DNA from: Leptolyngbya sp. Heron Island J
Lineage (GTDB): Bacteria > Cyanobacteriota > Cyanobacteriia > Phormidesmidales > Phormidesmidaceae
Reading direction: 5' to 3'
Assembly: GCF_000482245.1 (NCBI RefSeq)
Contig: NZ_AWNH01000012.1
Span: forward strand, 1 to 64,000
Length of the DNA stretch: 64,000 nucleotides
The position numbers and the translations under genes are program-made. Below the pieces are notes generated by a model that saw nothing but the letters and a program-made list of their open reading frames with translations, had not been told where the DNA came from and made no database searches. This document shows positions 8,501 through 17,366 of the stretch, piece by piece. Numbering within the stretch: position 1 is the stretch's first letter; each line of letters starts with the position of its first letter.

Positions 8501-11072
8501 ATCAGAAACGATTGGTCAGATTGCTGGGCAGCTGATACGCATTATTCAGCCTATTGGTGAGATCTCTCAAAATCTATTCTCTGGATTACTTAATCAATCT
8601 AAATCGTTGGTGTCAGTGTTCAGTATTTTTGGGAATGTCGTTACGCCACTGCTAGGGATACTTGAGACCTTGTCTGAGAATTCTGTTCTCGTTGATTTTG
8701 CATTCAAAGGTATCCTTGCCCGAATGATTGCAATTAACGCCGTGAATTTTGCTGGGACTTTAGCGGGCATCGCAACAGGGCTAGTCACTGTTGCTTCAAA
8801 AGGTTTAGCTGCAGTCAAAATATTGACAGGAGCGGCAGCTGCAGGAAAAGGCTTAGCGGCATTCTCGGCGGCGGCTGGCCCAGTCTCTGCCTTAGCAACA
8901 GCATTAGGAGGGCTAGCGATCGCAGCAGGCGTTGTGACTGCCGCTCTTGGCGTATTAGTTGGGGTTTTAGCCGTCATAGAATCCATTCGAATTACGGCAA
9001 TAAATAATGAGATTGAAGCCTTGGCAGGTGCGACAAACACATTAGGCGATGCCAGTATTAATGCGGCTCAGGGGCTGAAAAATGCCATAAAAGAAGCCAA
9101 CGCAGAACGAGCTGAAGGGCTAGATATTGATCAGCAGGCATTGCAGCAGCGCATTAAATTAGCTGAGGAAGAAAAAAAGGCATTGCTGGCACAGCGCCGA
9201 GATCTAGAAGAGCGTTTGTCTAAGGCAGGGAACGGATTATTTGGTAACGCTTTTGGTATTGCCGATGCCCAACGTGGGGCACTTGAGAACCAGATCAAAG
9301 AGACGGAGGCTGCAGAAAAAGCTCTCAACAGTCAGATTGAATCTGCCAATGAACTTCTGCAGGTTGAGCAAGATCGACTACGGAAAACAGACGAGTTGCG
9401 CCAGCAAGACCTAGAGTCATTCCAGGAAAATGAGCAAGCCAAACAGGAGTCTGCTGAAAAACGACTAGAAGCCGTTGAAGCCGACGTTAAAGCGGCCAAT
9501 GCCCGCATCAATCAATCTGAAGCGGAGGCGATTAATGCCGTACTAGAACAGCAGCTTAATGGACTGGATGAGGATACGGCGGCCCAACGCATCCGAGAAA
9601 TTGAGGCTAGAGCTGCTGAAGAACGGGTTGCCCAAAAACGCAAAGAGCTGGATGAGATCATTCAACTCGAAGCTGATGGTGTTTTAGAAGCCGAGAAAGC
9701 CTCTGAGAAAAAAGCTGAAATTGAAGCTCAGCGAACTCAGTTAGTAAGGCAGCAATTAGAAGCTCAGATTCAGGCCCAAAAAGAAGCTGAAGATAGGCGG
9801 CGTGATGAGGCGGTCAGGGCATTTAATGAATTTAATGAAGCCGCTAATCGTGCATTTGAGGAACAGTCCAATGCATTGCAAAAACAGCTAGATGCTCAGA
9901 TTGATGCAGAGAAACAGGCATTTGAAGAGCGCGAAAAGCTGCTAAAAGATGAATTTGAATTTAGGGAGGAACAACTCAAAAAGCAGCAAGAAATTGAAGA
10001 CGAAGCCCTTAAGAAGCGGCTTGATGCTCAGAAGGAAGCCTTAGCCGAGCAACAGCGGCTTGAAAAAGAAGCGAACGACCAAAAACTATCGGCTGTCGAG
10101 CGGTTTGTGGATCGACAGCTGCAATTAGAACAAGCTGCCGACAGTGAAGAACGGAAGCGGCTAGAGGAACAGTTTGCCAATGAAGATGCCCAAGCTAAAC
10201 GCCGTAGCGAACTAGAAGAGAAGGCGTTACGGAGATCTGATCAAATTGCTGGCCGAGAGCGTCGTCGTCGTGGGGACCCAGTTAGCCCCATCGATCAAGC
10301 CCGGCGGGAATTTGACGACGATCAGCAAGCCGAGGCTGATCGGCTGGCAGCTCAACAAGAGGCTGTTCAGCAAAAAGTAGAGGCTCGCCAGGCTGAGGCT
10401 CAAGAACGGCTAGCCCAACAGCGTGAGGAACAAGAGCTGAGGCTGGCTCAACAGCGGGAAGCACTGGAGCAGCAACAGCAGCAGCGCCGAGAGCAATTAG
10501 AAGCCCAAATAGCCAACGATCGCCGCACACTAGAAGATGAGCTGGCTCAACGCCGCATTGAAGCCGAAACAGGACTGCAGCAGGACCGAGCCGCATTCGC
10601 AGCAAACCAACGCCAGCTAGACATCAACGCCGCTAACGAAGTCGCCCGTATACTGTCAGCCGCCAGACCCCAGACACTAACCGCCCGTCGTCATGGTGGT
10701 CCGGTCAGCCCTGGTAGTTCATTCCTCGTAGGAGAAGCCCCACACATTGGCCCTGAGTTGGGCGTATTTAGTGGTAAGCCATTCTTATTCACTCAGCCTA
10801 CAATCCTGCCCAATCCACCCCAGGGACAAATCTACAGTCCAGAACAAACCAAACGAATCATGAGGGCTACCCCGTCGGCTGCAACCACTGGTGGGAATGG
10901 TGAGAGTGCTGCGATCGCAAACGAAATCCGTCAACTTCGCCAGCAGGTGGGCCGCATCCGTGAGGTGATGCCTTTGCTAGATGCCCTGGCCCAGAACATA
11001 GCCAACGATACAGGGCAGATGGAGCGAGATCGTCTGTTTGAAAATGCCCGCTGGCGGCTAGGGGGCATTTAA
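5586..11072 (+). CDS. Tape measure protein with N-terminal tandem repeats
   Basis: The 1828-residue protein sets tail length. Residues 18-510 are about sixteen degenerate 29-residue repeats. Residues about 560-830 resemble the TP901-type tape measure core. Residues about 960-1140 hold long hydrophobic Ala/Gly-rich segments that could insert in a membrane during DNA entry. Residues 1180-1670 are a Glu/Gln/Lys/Arg-rich coiled coil. Near residue 1700 the motif GGPVSPGSSFLVGE matches the usual tape measure C-terminal 'GGPV-LVGE' region. At roughly 0.15 nm per residue this predicts a tail near 270 nm, if the repeats extend as usual. It follows gpT by an ATGA overlap. Confidence 0.9.
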   Translation: MTSLGELTLDLKLDDKAYNKGIAEARKKAEAMDREFVSVLRADTKNFLAAFEQAERVKNRLDRVITAEFRVNTNQIRGALEIAENARREFKKTQNTTFTADNSQFLAAVKEIRAARRNIDKPIKVKIGVEIQGLFNAVNNATRAIARLRKPVAVTFTANDRALRRTLNSIDKATARLGKPVSANFRAKADQFFKVFRNVEAAKKQASTDVVVNFKPRNESSLLSTLERAEAARKRLTGTSTVVLQADARKFFRAIKLTESAKKDFRSAATTTLNANATKFFRAIKAANEARKTLSKTITVEIRANATQFFRAVKRAEKAKQDFRSAATTEFKLNANKFFKGIQQVERARKTVTKDVTVNIRANATQYFRAAKRIEQTKKDIRSTATTELRLNANKFFSGLKRAEQAKKSVVRDVTVRLKADAGQYFRTTKRIESEKKKFRGTATTELRANASQFFRATKTVKEQKKELGKPVSTTLRLNKEQYRQDLRAARTDTREFKREFGTGQFRLPRVNSREFERSIRDAGSRGRNVLTGIFQGIGQEIFQTITTALTAALSAPIRLGGGAIAAFSDVEAGLVNFEAKARSSVDSAEELARVSAKVADEAERIGIETSKTPAQVAQIATRMIELGATANQAANNVDGVITALEATGFTDIDKTAKSFQLAANVFGESSEEFADKLALLTSSTAVTTATDVEQAFGKAGGAFRAAGQDLESLLALFSGFRSASGPEIAATATRNAVAKLLPPAERATEIIDKLGITLFDSAGEALPILDVLEDLKSRIEDLPQEERLRFLQRVFDRRSASEIALILEQLDTVRSTYDGLREDSEGVAKQLQKDLNQGIGAAVNRLGGTIQTLAGAFGEALGPGVEALIRGLTGALNTVTEAAAGGLFDPLTESVERFFVAISGTSLSNLLDQLRAGEGPVDGLGRAFVRVADTIQGALASVINGFTNFIQNNPDALGNFVDGFADGFSRTSETIGQIAGQLIRIIQPIGEISQNLFSGLLNQSKSLVSVFSIFGNVVTPLLGILETLSENSVLVDFAFKGILARMIAINAVNFAGTLAGIATGLVTVASKGLAAVKILTGAAAAGKGLAAFSAAAGPVSALATALGGLAIAAGVVTAALGVLVGVLAVIESIRITAINNEIEALAGATNTLGDASINAAQGLKNAIKEANAERAEGLDIDQQALQQRIKLAEEEKKALLAQRRDLEERLSKAGNGLFGNAFGIADAQRGALENQIKETEAAEKALNSQIESANELLQVEQDRLRKTDELRQQDLESFQENEQAKQESAEKRLEAVEADVKAANARINQSEAEAINAVLEQQLNGLDEDTAAQRIREIEARAAEERVAQKRKELDEIIQLEADGVLEAEKASEKKAEIEAQRTQLVRQQLEAQIQAQKEAEDRRRDEAVRAFNEFNEAANRAFEEQSNALQKQLDAQIDAEKQAFEEREKLLKDEFEFREEQLKKQQEIEDEALKKRLDAQKEALAEQQRLEKEANDQKLSAVERFVDRQLQLEQAADSEERKRLEEQFANEDAQAKRRSELEEKALRRSDQIAGRERRRRGDPVSPIDQARREFDDDQQAEADRLAAQQEAVQQKVEARQAEAQERLAQQREEQELRLAQQREALEQQQQQRREQLEAQIANDRRTLEDELAQRRIEAETGLQQDRAAFAANQRQLDINAANEVARILSAARPQTLTARRHGGPVSPGSSFLVGEAPHIGPELGVFSGKPFLFTQPTILPNPPQGQIYSPEQTKRIMRATPSAATTGGNGESAAIANEIRQLRQQVGRIREVMPLLDALAQNIANDTGQMERDRLFENARWRLGGI
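5637..7122 (+). repeat. About sixteen degenerate 87-bp (29-residue) coding repeats
   Basis: The repeat unit begins with an aromatic pair and helix (FFRAVKR-like) and ends with a strand segment (TTEFKLNANK-like). Units start at residues 18 and 47 and continue in 29-residue steps, with one unit of 30, to about residue 483, followed by one partial unit. The first unit equals the common N-terminal segment of many tape measure proteins, so the array looks like expansion of an ancestral module. Confidence 0.8.
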
Positions 11073-11569
11073 TGGCGTTGTATTTGCAGTTGAAGTTAGG
11101 ATCTCTGACTGTTCGGTTCAAAGGAGCCATTTTTGAAGATGGTGAGCTCCCCAGGGCTGTCGATCCTGAGCTAGCCGGAGAAACCACTTATTCCAATGAG
11201 GGCGGGGTGAGTGTTAGCGGTAGCTCTTTTCACCCCAAACATTTGTGGACTTGGGCCGTGGCAACACGAACCATTTGTGTTACGCAACCGGATTTACCTG
11301 ATCAAGTCCGAGAGCTATGGTCTGAGTACGATCGCTTGCGGAGAGCTAGACTAAATCCCCAGATTGAACTAGAAGATGGGACGCAATACTTCTTTGAAAA
11401 CACTCCGCGCACCCGAGCCCTTGCCACAGATGCCAGTGAAATTGCAACATCCACAGGACGCATAAAGTACTATTCAAAATACTATGTGACTTTTGCTAGG
11501 CCACCTGTTTTTCAACAGGGTGAAGGTTTCACAATTCAGCTAGCTGAGGGGGATATCTTCTCAGCATGA
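11072..11569 (+). CDS. Distal-tail-like protein
   Basis: A 165-residue beta-rich protein whose ATG overlaps the tape measure stop by 1 bp (TAATG). Between the tape measure and the large hub protein is where siphoviruses encode the distal tail (Dit) or an equivalent small baseplate protein. I see no diagnostic motif; the assignment is positional. Confidence 0.5.
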   Translation: MALYLQLKLGSLTVRFKGAIFEDGELPRAVDPELAGETTYSNEGGVSVSGSSFHPKHLWTWAVATRTICVTQPDLPDQVRELWSEYDRLRRARLNPQIELEDGTQYFFENTPRTRALATDASEIATSTGRIKYYSKYYVTFARPPVFQQGEGFTIQLAEGDIFSA

Positions 11570-13716
11570 CTATCGCCAACACTAGCGCCCGCTCCCTTCA
11601 AATCCTCATCGGCCCCGATCTACAAGACTGGTCGGCCCACTACGGCGCGTTCACTCCCGGCTACACCTCCCTGGGCGATGAAAGTGATCCTGGCAAAATC
11701 CCCATCCAAGCCCAGCTAGAGATAAAGCCCGCCTACAACACCCCCGAATCCATCGATCCACTGCTCAACCCCATCCGATGGCGTGTAGGACAGGATGTGC
11801 AAATACGCCCCCGCAACGATGCGAACACCGCGTGGCTGACAGTGCCCTGGACACACCTAAAGATTGTCGCCAACCCCAGCCGACCAGGGCGGGGCAGTCT
11901 GATCCTTGAACTGGGCTGTAAGGTGCTGTGGAGTAATCAGAGCAAGTTCGACGACGATCGCTCCGGGATTATTTACGGCCAAGCAGAGACCGCTGATGCA
12001 GTAGGACGTCGTTTGCTTCTGGCTAGCGATGTCAACCCAGCGAACATCAACCTTGGAACGTGGCCTTATTCAATAGATCGCCCCATCGGCAAACGGGGCC
12101 AGAATAGCTACCTCAATCAACTGGCGGACCTGGCCTATGCCAATGACTGGCGCTATCTCCATCAGAACTCCAGTGGCCAAATCACAGCCACTGAATTGTC
12201 GTTGGCTTCGACGGGAGCGATCGCAACCATAACCCGTGGCCAGAACGATCTCGTCTACGAACCCAACCCTGACCCAGAGCGTCCCGCAGAAATCACCAAG
12301 GTGGCTGGGCTGGGGTATGAGTTGGGGACCATCGAAAATCCGTCGGTGGACATTCAGGATGAGACCATAAATTTCAACGACCTGAGCTCTAACAGCTTTG
12401 GTGAGGGAATCGCTGTACGAACGATCACTACCACAAGTTTCACGACTGGCGCAAACCCCACGAAGACAACGCGGGTGCAGATCTTCCAGGCTGAAGCGTT
12501 GATGTTTCAGAACCCAACTATCCCCTCACAGTTGAGGGAGTTCAGCGATGAAACAGAAACCGAATATTATGAAACAGGCAAACAAGACCCAACCACAGCC
12601 CGTCTCACACAACGCATCCGCACAAAACTTCAGAACGGGCGGACGCTAGACCCCCGTGACGAGATCTTCAACATGCGGGAGATCGAACGGGACCAGGAAG
12701 ACATCACCTATGGCTCGGGCGAACCGATGGAGCGCTACCGGTTCACGGCGAGCCAAGCGGCTATCATCCTCGATGAAAACGCCGAAAACCCATGGGACAG
12801 AATCACGGTTGAAGATTTAGATTTTTCGTGGTCTGAGCACGCCACCGGCAAGTACGACCGAGTTGATAAAGCCAAAGAACCACTGATCAGAATTCGCTCA
12901 AACATCAACCGAGAGTTGGCGAACCCCGATGCTCTCCTTACCAAAAACCGCAACTATAATCGCTCCCGCCCCAACAAACCATTTGACACCCAGTATTTTG
13001 ATGCTGGTATTGATGAAAACCAGTCCGAGTTCACCGGCACTGCCAATTACATGCCCCCCGGTGGCCCATCCGGCTACGAGAAAGAACGACTTTACACCGT
13101 GGCCAATGGGATGGCCTTTAGTGATACCCAGATGCAAACGCTTGCGGCTAAACACCGCGACCTAGCTATTGGCCGAGAGCGGGGGTACGCGATCGAGCTG
13201 GCGATTAATGATGCGCTGTTGATGTCTCCGCCGTTGCCTGAGATTGATGTGGTGGATGTCGACGGGCGCACCTACGCCTACAAAGGAGATGCGCTGACAT
13301 TTGAATTCCTCCAGGCCAGGGCAACGGCGGGGTGTTCTGGTATTTGGATTGGTGGGGGGTATCAGCAGGCGATTAACCTTGCCGGACAGCTACCTGCTAT
13401 TCAGGTTTCTGTTGATATCTTCCGAAGCAACATTGATATTACTGGGCAACTACCTGCCATCAGGGTGGACGTAGCGGTTGTTGCCACGATTGATATAGCT
13501 GGACAGTTGCCTCAGATCCAGGTTGAGGTCGATGTGCAGGAAGACGTTGGCGGCGGCTCCAGCTGGTTTGATATTGATACAAATCAGGACTGGCTTGACA
13601 TCGACACAAATCAAGATTGGCTGGGGATTGGCACAGGCTCAACAAGTTGGGCGGGGATAAGTCAGCAAGAGTGGCTAGCGTTAAATACAAATCAAGACTG
13701 GATAGGAGTCGAGTGA
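11566..13716 (+). CDS. Tail hub / baseplate protein with repetitive C-terminus
   Basis: This 716-residue protein overlaps the previous gene by 4 bp (ATGA) and occupies the hub (Tal or gp27-like) position. Residues 1-560 are an alpha/beta hub-like body; a segment near residues 175-215 resembles hub proteins that load at the tail tip. From about residue 600 there are three copies of a 19-20 residue unit centred on GQLPxIxV, then five or six copies of a 9-residue Trp unit (WxxIxTNQD). These C-terminal repeats may form a ligand-binding tip. Hub role is inferred from position and size. Confidence 0.6.
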   Translation: MTIANTSARSLQILIGPDLQDWSAHYGAFTPGYTSLGDESDPGKIPIQAQLEIKPAYNTPESIDPLLNPIRWRVGQDVQIRPRNDANTAWLTVPWTHLKIVANPSRPGRGSLILELGCKVLWSNQSKFDDDRSGIIYGQAETADAVGRRLLLASDVNPANINLGTWPYSIDRPIGKRGQNSYLNQLADLAYANDWRYLHQNSSGQITATELSLASTGAIATITRGQNDLVYEPNPDPERPAEITKVAGLGYELGTIENPSVDIQDETINFNDLSSNSFGEGIAVRTITTTSFTTGANPTKTTRVQIFQAEALMFQNPTIPSQLREFSDETETEYYETGKQDPTTARLTQRIRTKLQNGRTLDPRDEIFNMREIERDQEDITYGSGEPMERYRFTASQAAIILDENAENPWDRITVEDLDFSWSEHATGKYDRVDKAKEPLIRIRSNINRELANPDALLTKNRNYNRSRPNKPFDTQYFDAGIDENQSEFTGTANYMPPGGPSGYEKERLYTVANGMAFSDTQMQTLAAKHRDLAIGRERGYAIELAINDALLMSPPLPEIDVVDVDGRTYAYKGDALTFEFLQARATAGCSGIWIGGGYQQAINLAGQLPAIQVSVDIFRSNIDITGQLPAIRVDVAVVATIDIAGQLPQIQVEVDVQEDVGGGSSWFDIDTNQDWLDIDTNQDWLGIGTGSTSWAGISQQEWLALNTNQDWIGVE
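13375..13710 (+). repeat. Two sets of short tandem protein repeats in the hub gene
   Basis: Set one: three units of 19-20 residues containing GQLPAIQV, GQLPAIRV and GQLPQIQV. Set two: about six units of 8-10 residues each starting with Trp and often ending NQD. The pattern resembles small repeat modules in adhesins, but no known carbohydrate-binding fold is claimed. Confidence 0.65.
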
Positions 13717-13717
13717 T

Positions 13718-14059
13718 ATGGCGGCAGGTTCAACGGTGGCTGATTTCACGACATTAGAAGGATTGACTGGGGTTAGTGACAATGACTGGTTTCTTGTTAT
13801 TTCCCAAGGCTATGGCCGATATGTTTACGACTCGGCGGGCACTGCGGCGGCCAATGGTGATATCACAAGAGTCCATGGGGCAGGTGGCCGATGGTATGCG
13901 AGCGGACAAATTTTCTCAGACAACATTCCTAGCGGCCCCGCTGAGCTACCTGTTCAGGTAAGCCGAACAGAGCCTGGCTCAACCGGAGGTAAGGAGATTA
14001 ATCGCATTTACTGGAACGGCGGCGGCGGTAATTCAACATGGAATAGCGAATCAATTTGA
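13718..14059 (+). CDS. Tail-tip accessory protein of unknown function
   Basis: A 113-residue protein starting 1 bp after the hub stop codon. It is Gly/Ser/Asn rich, has no membrane segment and reads as a small beta protein with a Gly-rich C-terminus. Its place between the hub and the GH10-like enzyme suggests a baseplate or fibre accessory part. The stop overlaps the next ATG by 4 bp. Confidence 0.55.
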   Translation: MAAGSTVADFTTLEGLTGVSDNDWFLVISQGYGRYVYDSAGTAAANGDITRVHGAGGRWYASGQIFSDNIPSGPAELPVQVSRTEPGSTGGKEINRIYWNGGGGNSTWNSESI

Positions 14060-14808
14060 TGATAATAGGCTCCAAATATATTCACAAAAATCCACTCCTT
14101 CATAAGGATTTCCAGCACATCACACTATGCGCATGGTCAGAGGGTTCGATGCATCGAGGGAGTGCCAAAGAATTACTCAAAGATCTGCAAAGCCAGGGCA
14201 ACATTATCCATGGCCACAACATCCTAGATAAACGCCACAAGCCTAAGGTTTCCACCCTAGAAGAACTTATGGGATGGGTTCGCAATAAAATTGAAGGTAT
14301 TACAGGGGTTCATTCCTGGGATGTGTTGAACGAAGTTATGGGCAATTTCCCTGATGATTGGCTTTTAGCTGTGCTGGAAGAGATGCGAAAACTACAGCCA
14401 GATAGTCTTTTGCTTTGGAATGAATACGCTCTTAAAAACAGGGACTATTGGGATCGACTTATACAATTGGCTGCGATCGCAAAATCCCATGGGCTGTTAG
14501 ACGGAGTGGGCATACAGCGACACATCAATCTTCGAGGAAAGCTCCCATATTCTGAGGTACTCAAGCCAGCTTATTCGTTAGAATGCCACTTAAAAAGCTG
14601 GGTAAACGAAAGACGATTGAGCTATGAAATAAACCGAATTCATGAGCTAGGGTTGCTATGCCATATTTCAGAGGTTTCAATTTGTTGCTTTCCATGGCAG
14701 AGATCTGTCGCTCAGAGGTTTCTAGAAAGGCTGATCGAGATTTCCAGAAATAACGATGCATGGAAGTTAACACTATGGGGTTCCCCTGCAATTAAGGAGA
14801 TTAGCTAA
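14056..14808 (+). CDS. GH10-like glycoside hydrolase in the tail operon
   Basis: The 250-residue product carries the landmarks of glycoside hydrolase family 10 in order. HGHNIL at 52-57 corresponds to the GH10 RGHxLVW strand. WDVLNE at 88-93 places the acid/base at Glu93. The LLLWNEYAL strand is at 118-126 and DGVGIQRH at 149-156. HISEV at 203-207 places the nucleophile at Glu206, and LTLWG at 238-242 is the last strand. GH10 enzymes cleave beta-1,4-xylan-type chains. Usual catalytic domains are about 300 residues, so this is a trimmed barrel. In a tail operon it is probably a depolymerase for sheath or cell-surface polysaccharide. Confidence 0.75.
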   Translation: MMIIGSKYIHKNPLLHKDFQHITLCAWSEGSMHRGSAKELLKDLQSQGNIIHGHNILDKRHKPKVSTLEELMGWVRNKIEGITGVHSWDVLNEVMGNFPDDWLLAVLEEMRKLQPDSLLLWNEYALKNRDYWDRLIQLAAIAKSHGLLDGVGIQRHINLRGKLPYSEVLKPAYSLECHLKSWVNERRLSYEINRIHELGLLCHISEVSICCFPWQRSVAQRFLERLIEISRNNDAWKLTLWGSPAIKEIS

Positions 14809-15491
14809 TGCCTTACTCAACAGCGGCAATCAATGCAGCCATCAATGCAGTTGGGGCGCTTCTAGATGTGGGTAGCGCAGGCAGCCCAACCGCTGAATTC
14901 ACTAACCAAGATGGCTCAATTGTTTATCTTTCGCAACCCTTAGAAAACGATGCATTTGGCGCTGCTGTTGGGGGGCAGATAACCGCCAATATCCCAGCAG
15001 GCAGCATAACTGGATTGGTAGATGGTTCAGCAGGGTATATCCGATTCAAAAACAGGGATGGGGTTGTTGTTGACGCTGAAACTGCTGCAGCTGACGCGGT
15101 GACAGCGTTAATTGCGGTTGGAGCTGGCAACCCTACAGTAGAGATAACTAATAGCGATGCTTCGATTGTTTTTGGCAGCATCAACCTAGATGCCACACCG
15201 TTTGGAGCTGCGGTTAGCGGGGTGGCTACTGCTAATTCACTCCCCAAAACATGGGCAGCCACAGCAACCGGGACCGCAACACACAAACGCTGGAAGGATG
15301 GGGATGGGTTCGTTGTTGGAACTGAAGCCCTGGCCTCTCCCGCTACGATTGAAAGTGGCAGAGCCTATACCTCAAATAGCATTACCTTTTCATCCCCTGG
15401 GATAAACTCACTGCTTACAAATGCAATCTCGGTGACAACAGGGAACTCCTACACCACCAACTCAATCACTCAGACTCAACCCGCAAGCTAA
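14808..15491 (+). CDS. Fibre-like protein with a duplicated domain
   Basis: The 227-residue protein contains two copies of a domain of about 75 residues (about residues 5-85 and 92-165). Each has an AlaAsx-rich helix, a 'GxPTxExTNxDxSIV' strand and an 'FGAAVxGxxTAN' segment. Similar domains are common in phage virion proteins of unknown role encoded near tail fibres. The C-terminal 50 residues are Ser/Thr/Asn rich with two copies of a TxNSIT motif. The start overlaps the GH10-like stop by 1 bp. Confidence 0.6.
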   Translation: MPYSTAAINAAINAVGALLDVGSAGSPTAEFTNQDGSIVYLSQPLENDAFGAAVGGQITANIPAGSITGLVDGSAGYIRFKNRDGVVVDAETAAADAVTALIAVGAGNPTVEITNSDASIVFGSINLDATPFGAAVSGVATANSLPKTWAATATGTATHKRWKDGDGFVVGTEALASPATIESGRAYTSNSITFSSPGINSLLTNAISVTTGNSYTTNSITQTQPAS

Positions 15492-16294
15492 TGGCCGCTA
15501 TTGATAGAGTCCTAGAAGCCACAAAACAACGGCGACAGGCAACCCTCCAATTGATAACTCAGCGATCTGATCTGCCAGTTGAGGAGATTTATGCAGGCGA
15601 TCGCAGGTTCCGCCAGGTTGGTGCTACAGGTGGGTACCTTGGTAGGAATCGGCCAAAGCGCATCAGTCGTAGCATTGGCGAATCCGTCGACTCACTGCTA
15701 TCTGGTGAGAGCGGGGATGTGGATGACCAAGAGCTTAGGCGAATTGTTGATGACCTATCCCAAGCCTTACGGGTGGTGGCCAATCGGCGCGGGATTCTCC
15801 TGTATCAAGGCGATGAAGCCACTAATCCAAACGACGATCCTAACGATGAAGATAACGAGGGCGAGAACAGGGCATATCAGCAGTACGATAATCAGCTAGT
15901 GGCTACTGGCAGTGAGCCCAGAGAGGGGGCGCTCTACCGACATGTCCCAGCAACAGCGACTGAACCCGAGAAATTTGTTCCAGTGGCCATGCATGAGGAC
16001 CAACATGGGCAGATTCAGTCACCAACGGTCAGCCAGACAATATGTGTGATCACTGGTGCAGAATACCGCAGTAAAATCACTAAATTCTCGCTTAAGCTAG
16101 TCGGGGGAGCGACAGTGACAACGCGAGTAGACGACGATACCAATCTAACTGTCGGCACCTCTCCGGACGAAACTACGGTGACTTTTAGTCAAGGCATTGG
16201 GACGGTGATTGATAAAGACCAAAGCCTTGAATTCACTGTCACAGCTACGAATGGTTCTGCGATCGCTTGGTCTGTTGGTTATACAAAAATCTGA
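15491..16294 (+). CDS. Fibre or baseplate-like structural protein
   Basis: A 267-residue protein with a basic helical N-terminal half (residues 1-105), an acidic Asn/Asp/Glu hinge (about 108-130) and a beta-rich C-terminal half (170-267) that looks like a small jelly-roll or Ig-type fold. An N-terminal anchor, hinge and C-terminal beta domain suit an adsorption fibre. No family match is claimed. Confidence 0.5.
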   Translation: MAAIDRVLEATKQRRQATLQLITQRSDLPVEEIYAGDRRFRQVGATGGYLGRNRPKRISRSIGESVDSLLSGESGDVDDQELRRIVDDLSQALRVVANRRGILLYQGDEATNPNDDPNDEDNEGENRAYQQYDNQLVATGSEPREGALYRHVPATATEPEKFVPVAMHEDQHGQIQSPTVSQTICVITGAEYRSKITKFSLKLVGGATVTTRVDDDTNLTVGTSPDETTVTFSQGIGTVIDKDQSLEFTVTATNGSAIAWSVGYTKI

Positions 16295-17211
16295 TGAGCC
16301 GACGCTGGTTTAATTTAATTGAATCTACAAAAGGCCGTCTTGAATTTTTGGCTTACAAAATAGTTGGCTCCACACGCGAAGAATGGTGGATAGGAGGGAT
16401 TGAAGATCCCAGGCTGTTGTATGCAGTCGACTATTCATTTGTCGACACAGGTAGCCGTTTTAGCTTTCACCAGCGTGGCAATAGCGGCAACGCAATTGTG
16501 ATTGTGACAACCGAGCCAATCAACGACGACGACGATCCAAACCTTAACTTTCAGTTTGATATGTCTGGGGCTGTAACGGCTCAGTTTGCTCCAGGTGTTC
16601 TCCCTCCTAATTTAATGGTTGTGGACCGAGGTTGGGGCATGGGCTACCAGAGGGATGTACCAACGGAAAATGAAGGCAATCGAATTCATACGGCCTACCT
16701 TAACTTTTCTGAGGTTAGGCAAGATAGCTTGAATTCTTTGGGCTACGCAATCCCGCTTGGTCTGCCTGGAAGACTATATACACTCCCGTCTTACCCAACA
16801 CCTGAGGCTGACTACAGAACCAATGAAACTGCGTTTGGTCGCGGACTACCTTCAGTAGCATACGATCACGCCTTAATCACTAACTCTGCGACAGGTACAT
16901 TCAACCTGCAGGCTTACTACAGTGCAGCAACCGGGGAGTTGCCATTAGTGGGCGACACCATCCAAACAATTAGAACCTCTGTTGCTAGAGGCGTCGCCCA
17001 TAATGCATACTACAACCACCCGTTTGTTTATGTCGTTGATGGATTTGTCTCAAACTCAAACCCAAACCCACAAAACATTACGCTGAACACATACAGACTG
17101 GAAGTAGGACAGGCAAATGTCACCGGCTCATTGGAGTCAACAGAGGTACTGCAGCCGAAAGGGTTTGATGATCCGGATTTGATTGTTTTTGGGGTACTGA
17201 TCCGGGTTTAA
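16294..17211 (+). CDS. Terminal fibre-like protein of the tail operon
   Basis: The best start is the ATG at 16294, which overlaps the previous stop as TGATG. A TTG at 16267 would add nine residues but lacks support. The 305-residue product is beta-rich and aromatic, with Asn/Pro-rich loops and no membrane segment. It closes the run of adhesin-like genes, so a receptor-binding role is a reasonable guess. Confidence 0.5.
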   Translation: MSRRWFNLIESTKGRLEFLAYKIVGSTREEWWIGGIEDPRLLYAVDYSFVDTGSRFSFHQRGNSGNAIVIVTTEPINDDDDPNLNFQFDMSGAVTAQFAPGVLPPNLMVVDRGWGMGYQRDVPTENEGNRIHTAYLNFSEVRQDSLNSLGYAIPLGLPGRLYTLPSYPTPEADYRTNETAFGRGLPSVAYDHALITNSATGTFNLQAYYSAATGELPLVGDTIQTIRTSVARGVAHNAYYNHPFVYVVDGFVSNSNPNPQNITLNTYRLEVGQANVTGSLESTEVLQPKGFDDPDLIVFGVLIRV

Positions 17212-17366
17212 GCTTGAGATCAGTCTCATCGCCAATCGCATCCTATGGGTGGCAGCACTCCCCAACGAAGCCGCCGCACTCGACCCAAACGGGCATTCGG
17301 TGATTCAGTACGCGGTGAAGTAGCCACCTCCTGGGCACCCTACAACCAACCCCACAACCACAACCC
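17212..17366 (+). other. Intergenic stretch with a short fibre-like frame remnant
   Basis: An open frame through 17230-17322 encodes a short segment ending NGHSVIQYAVK before a TAG. It has no start codon with a ribosome binding site and may be the remnant of a fibre C-terminus. Confidence 0.3.

Noticed and set aside
10282-10605. Minus-strand frame within the tape measure gene
   Set aside because: It is an antisense shadow of the coiled-coil region with repetitive Leu/Ala/Val translation.
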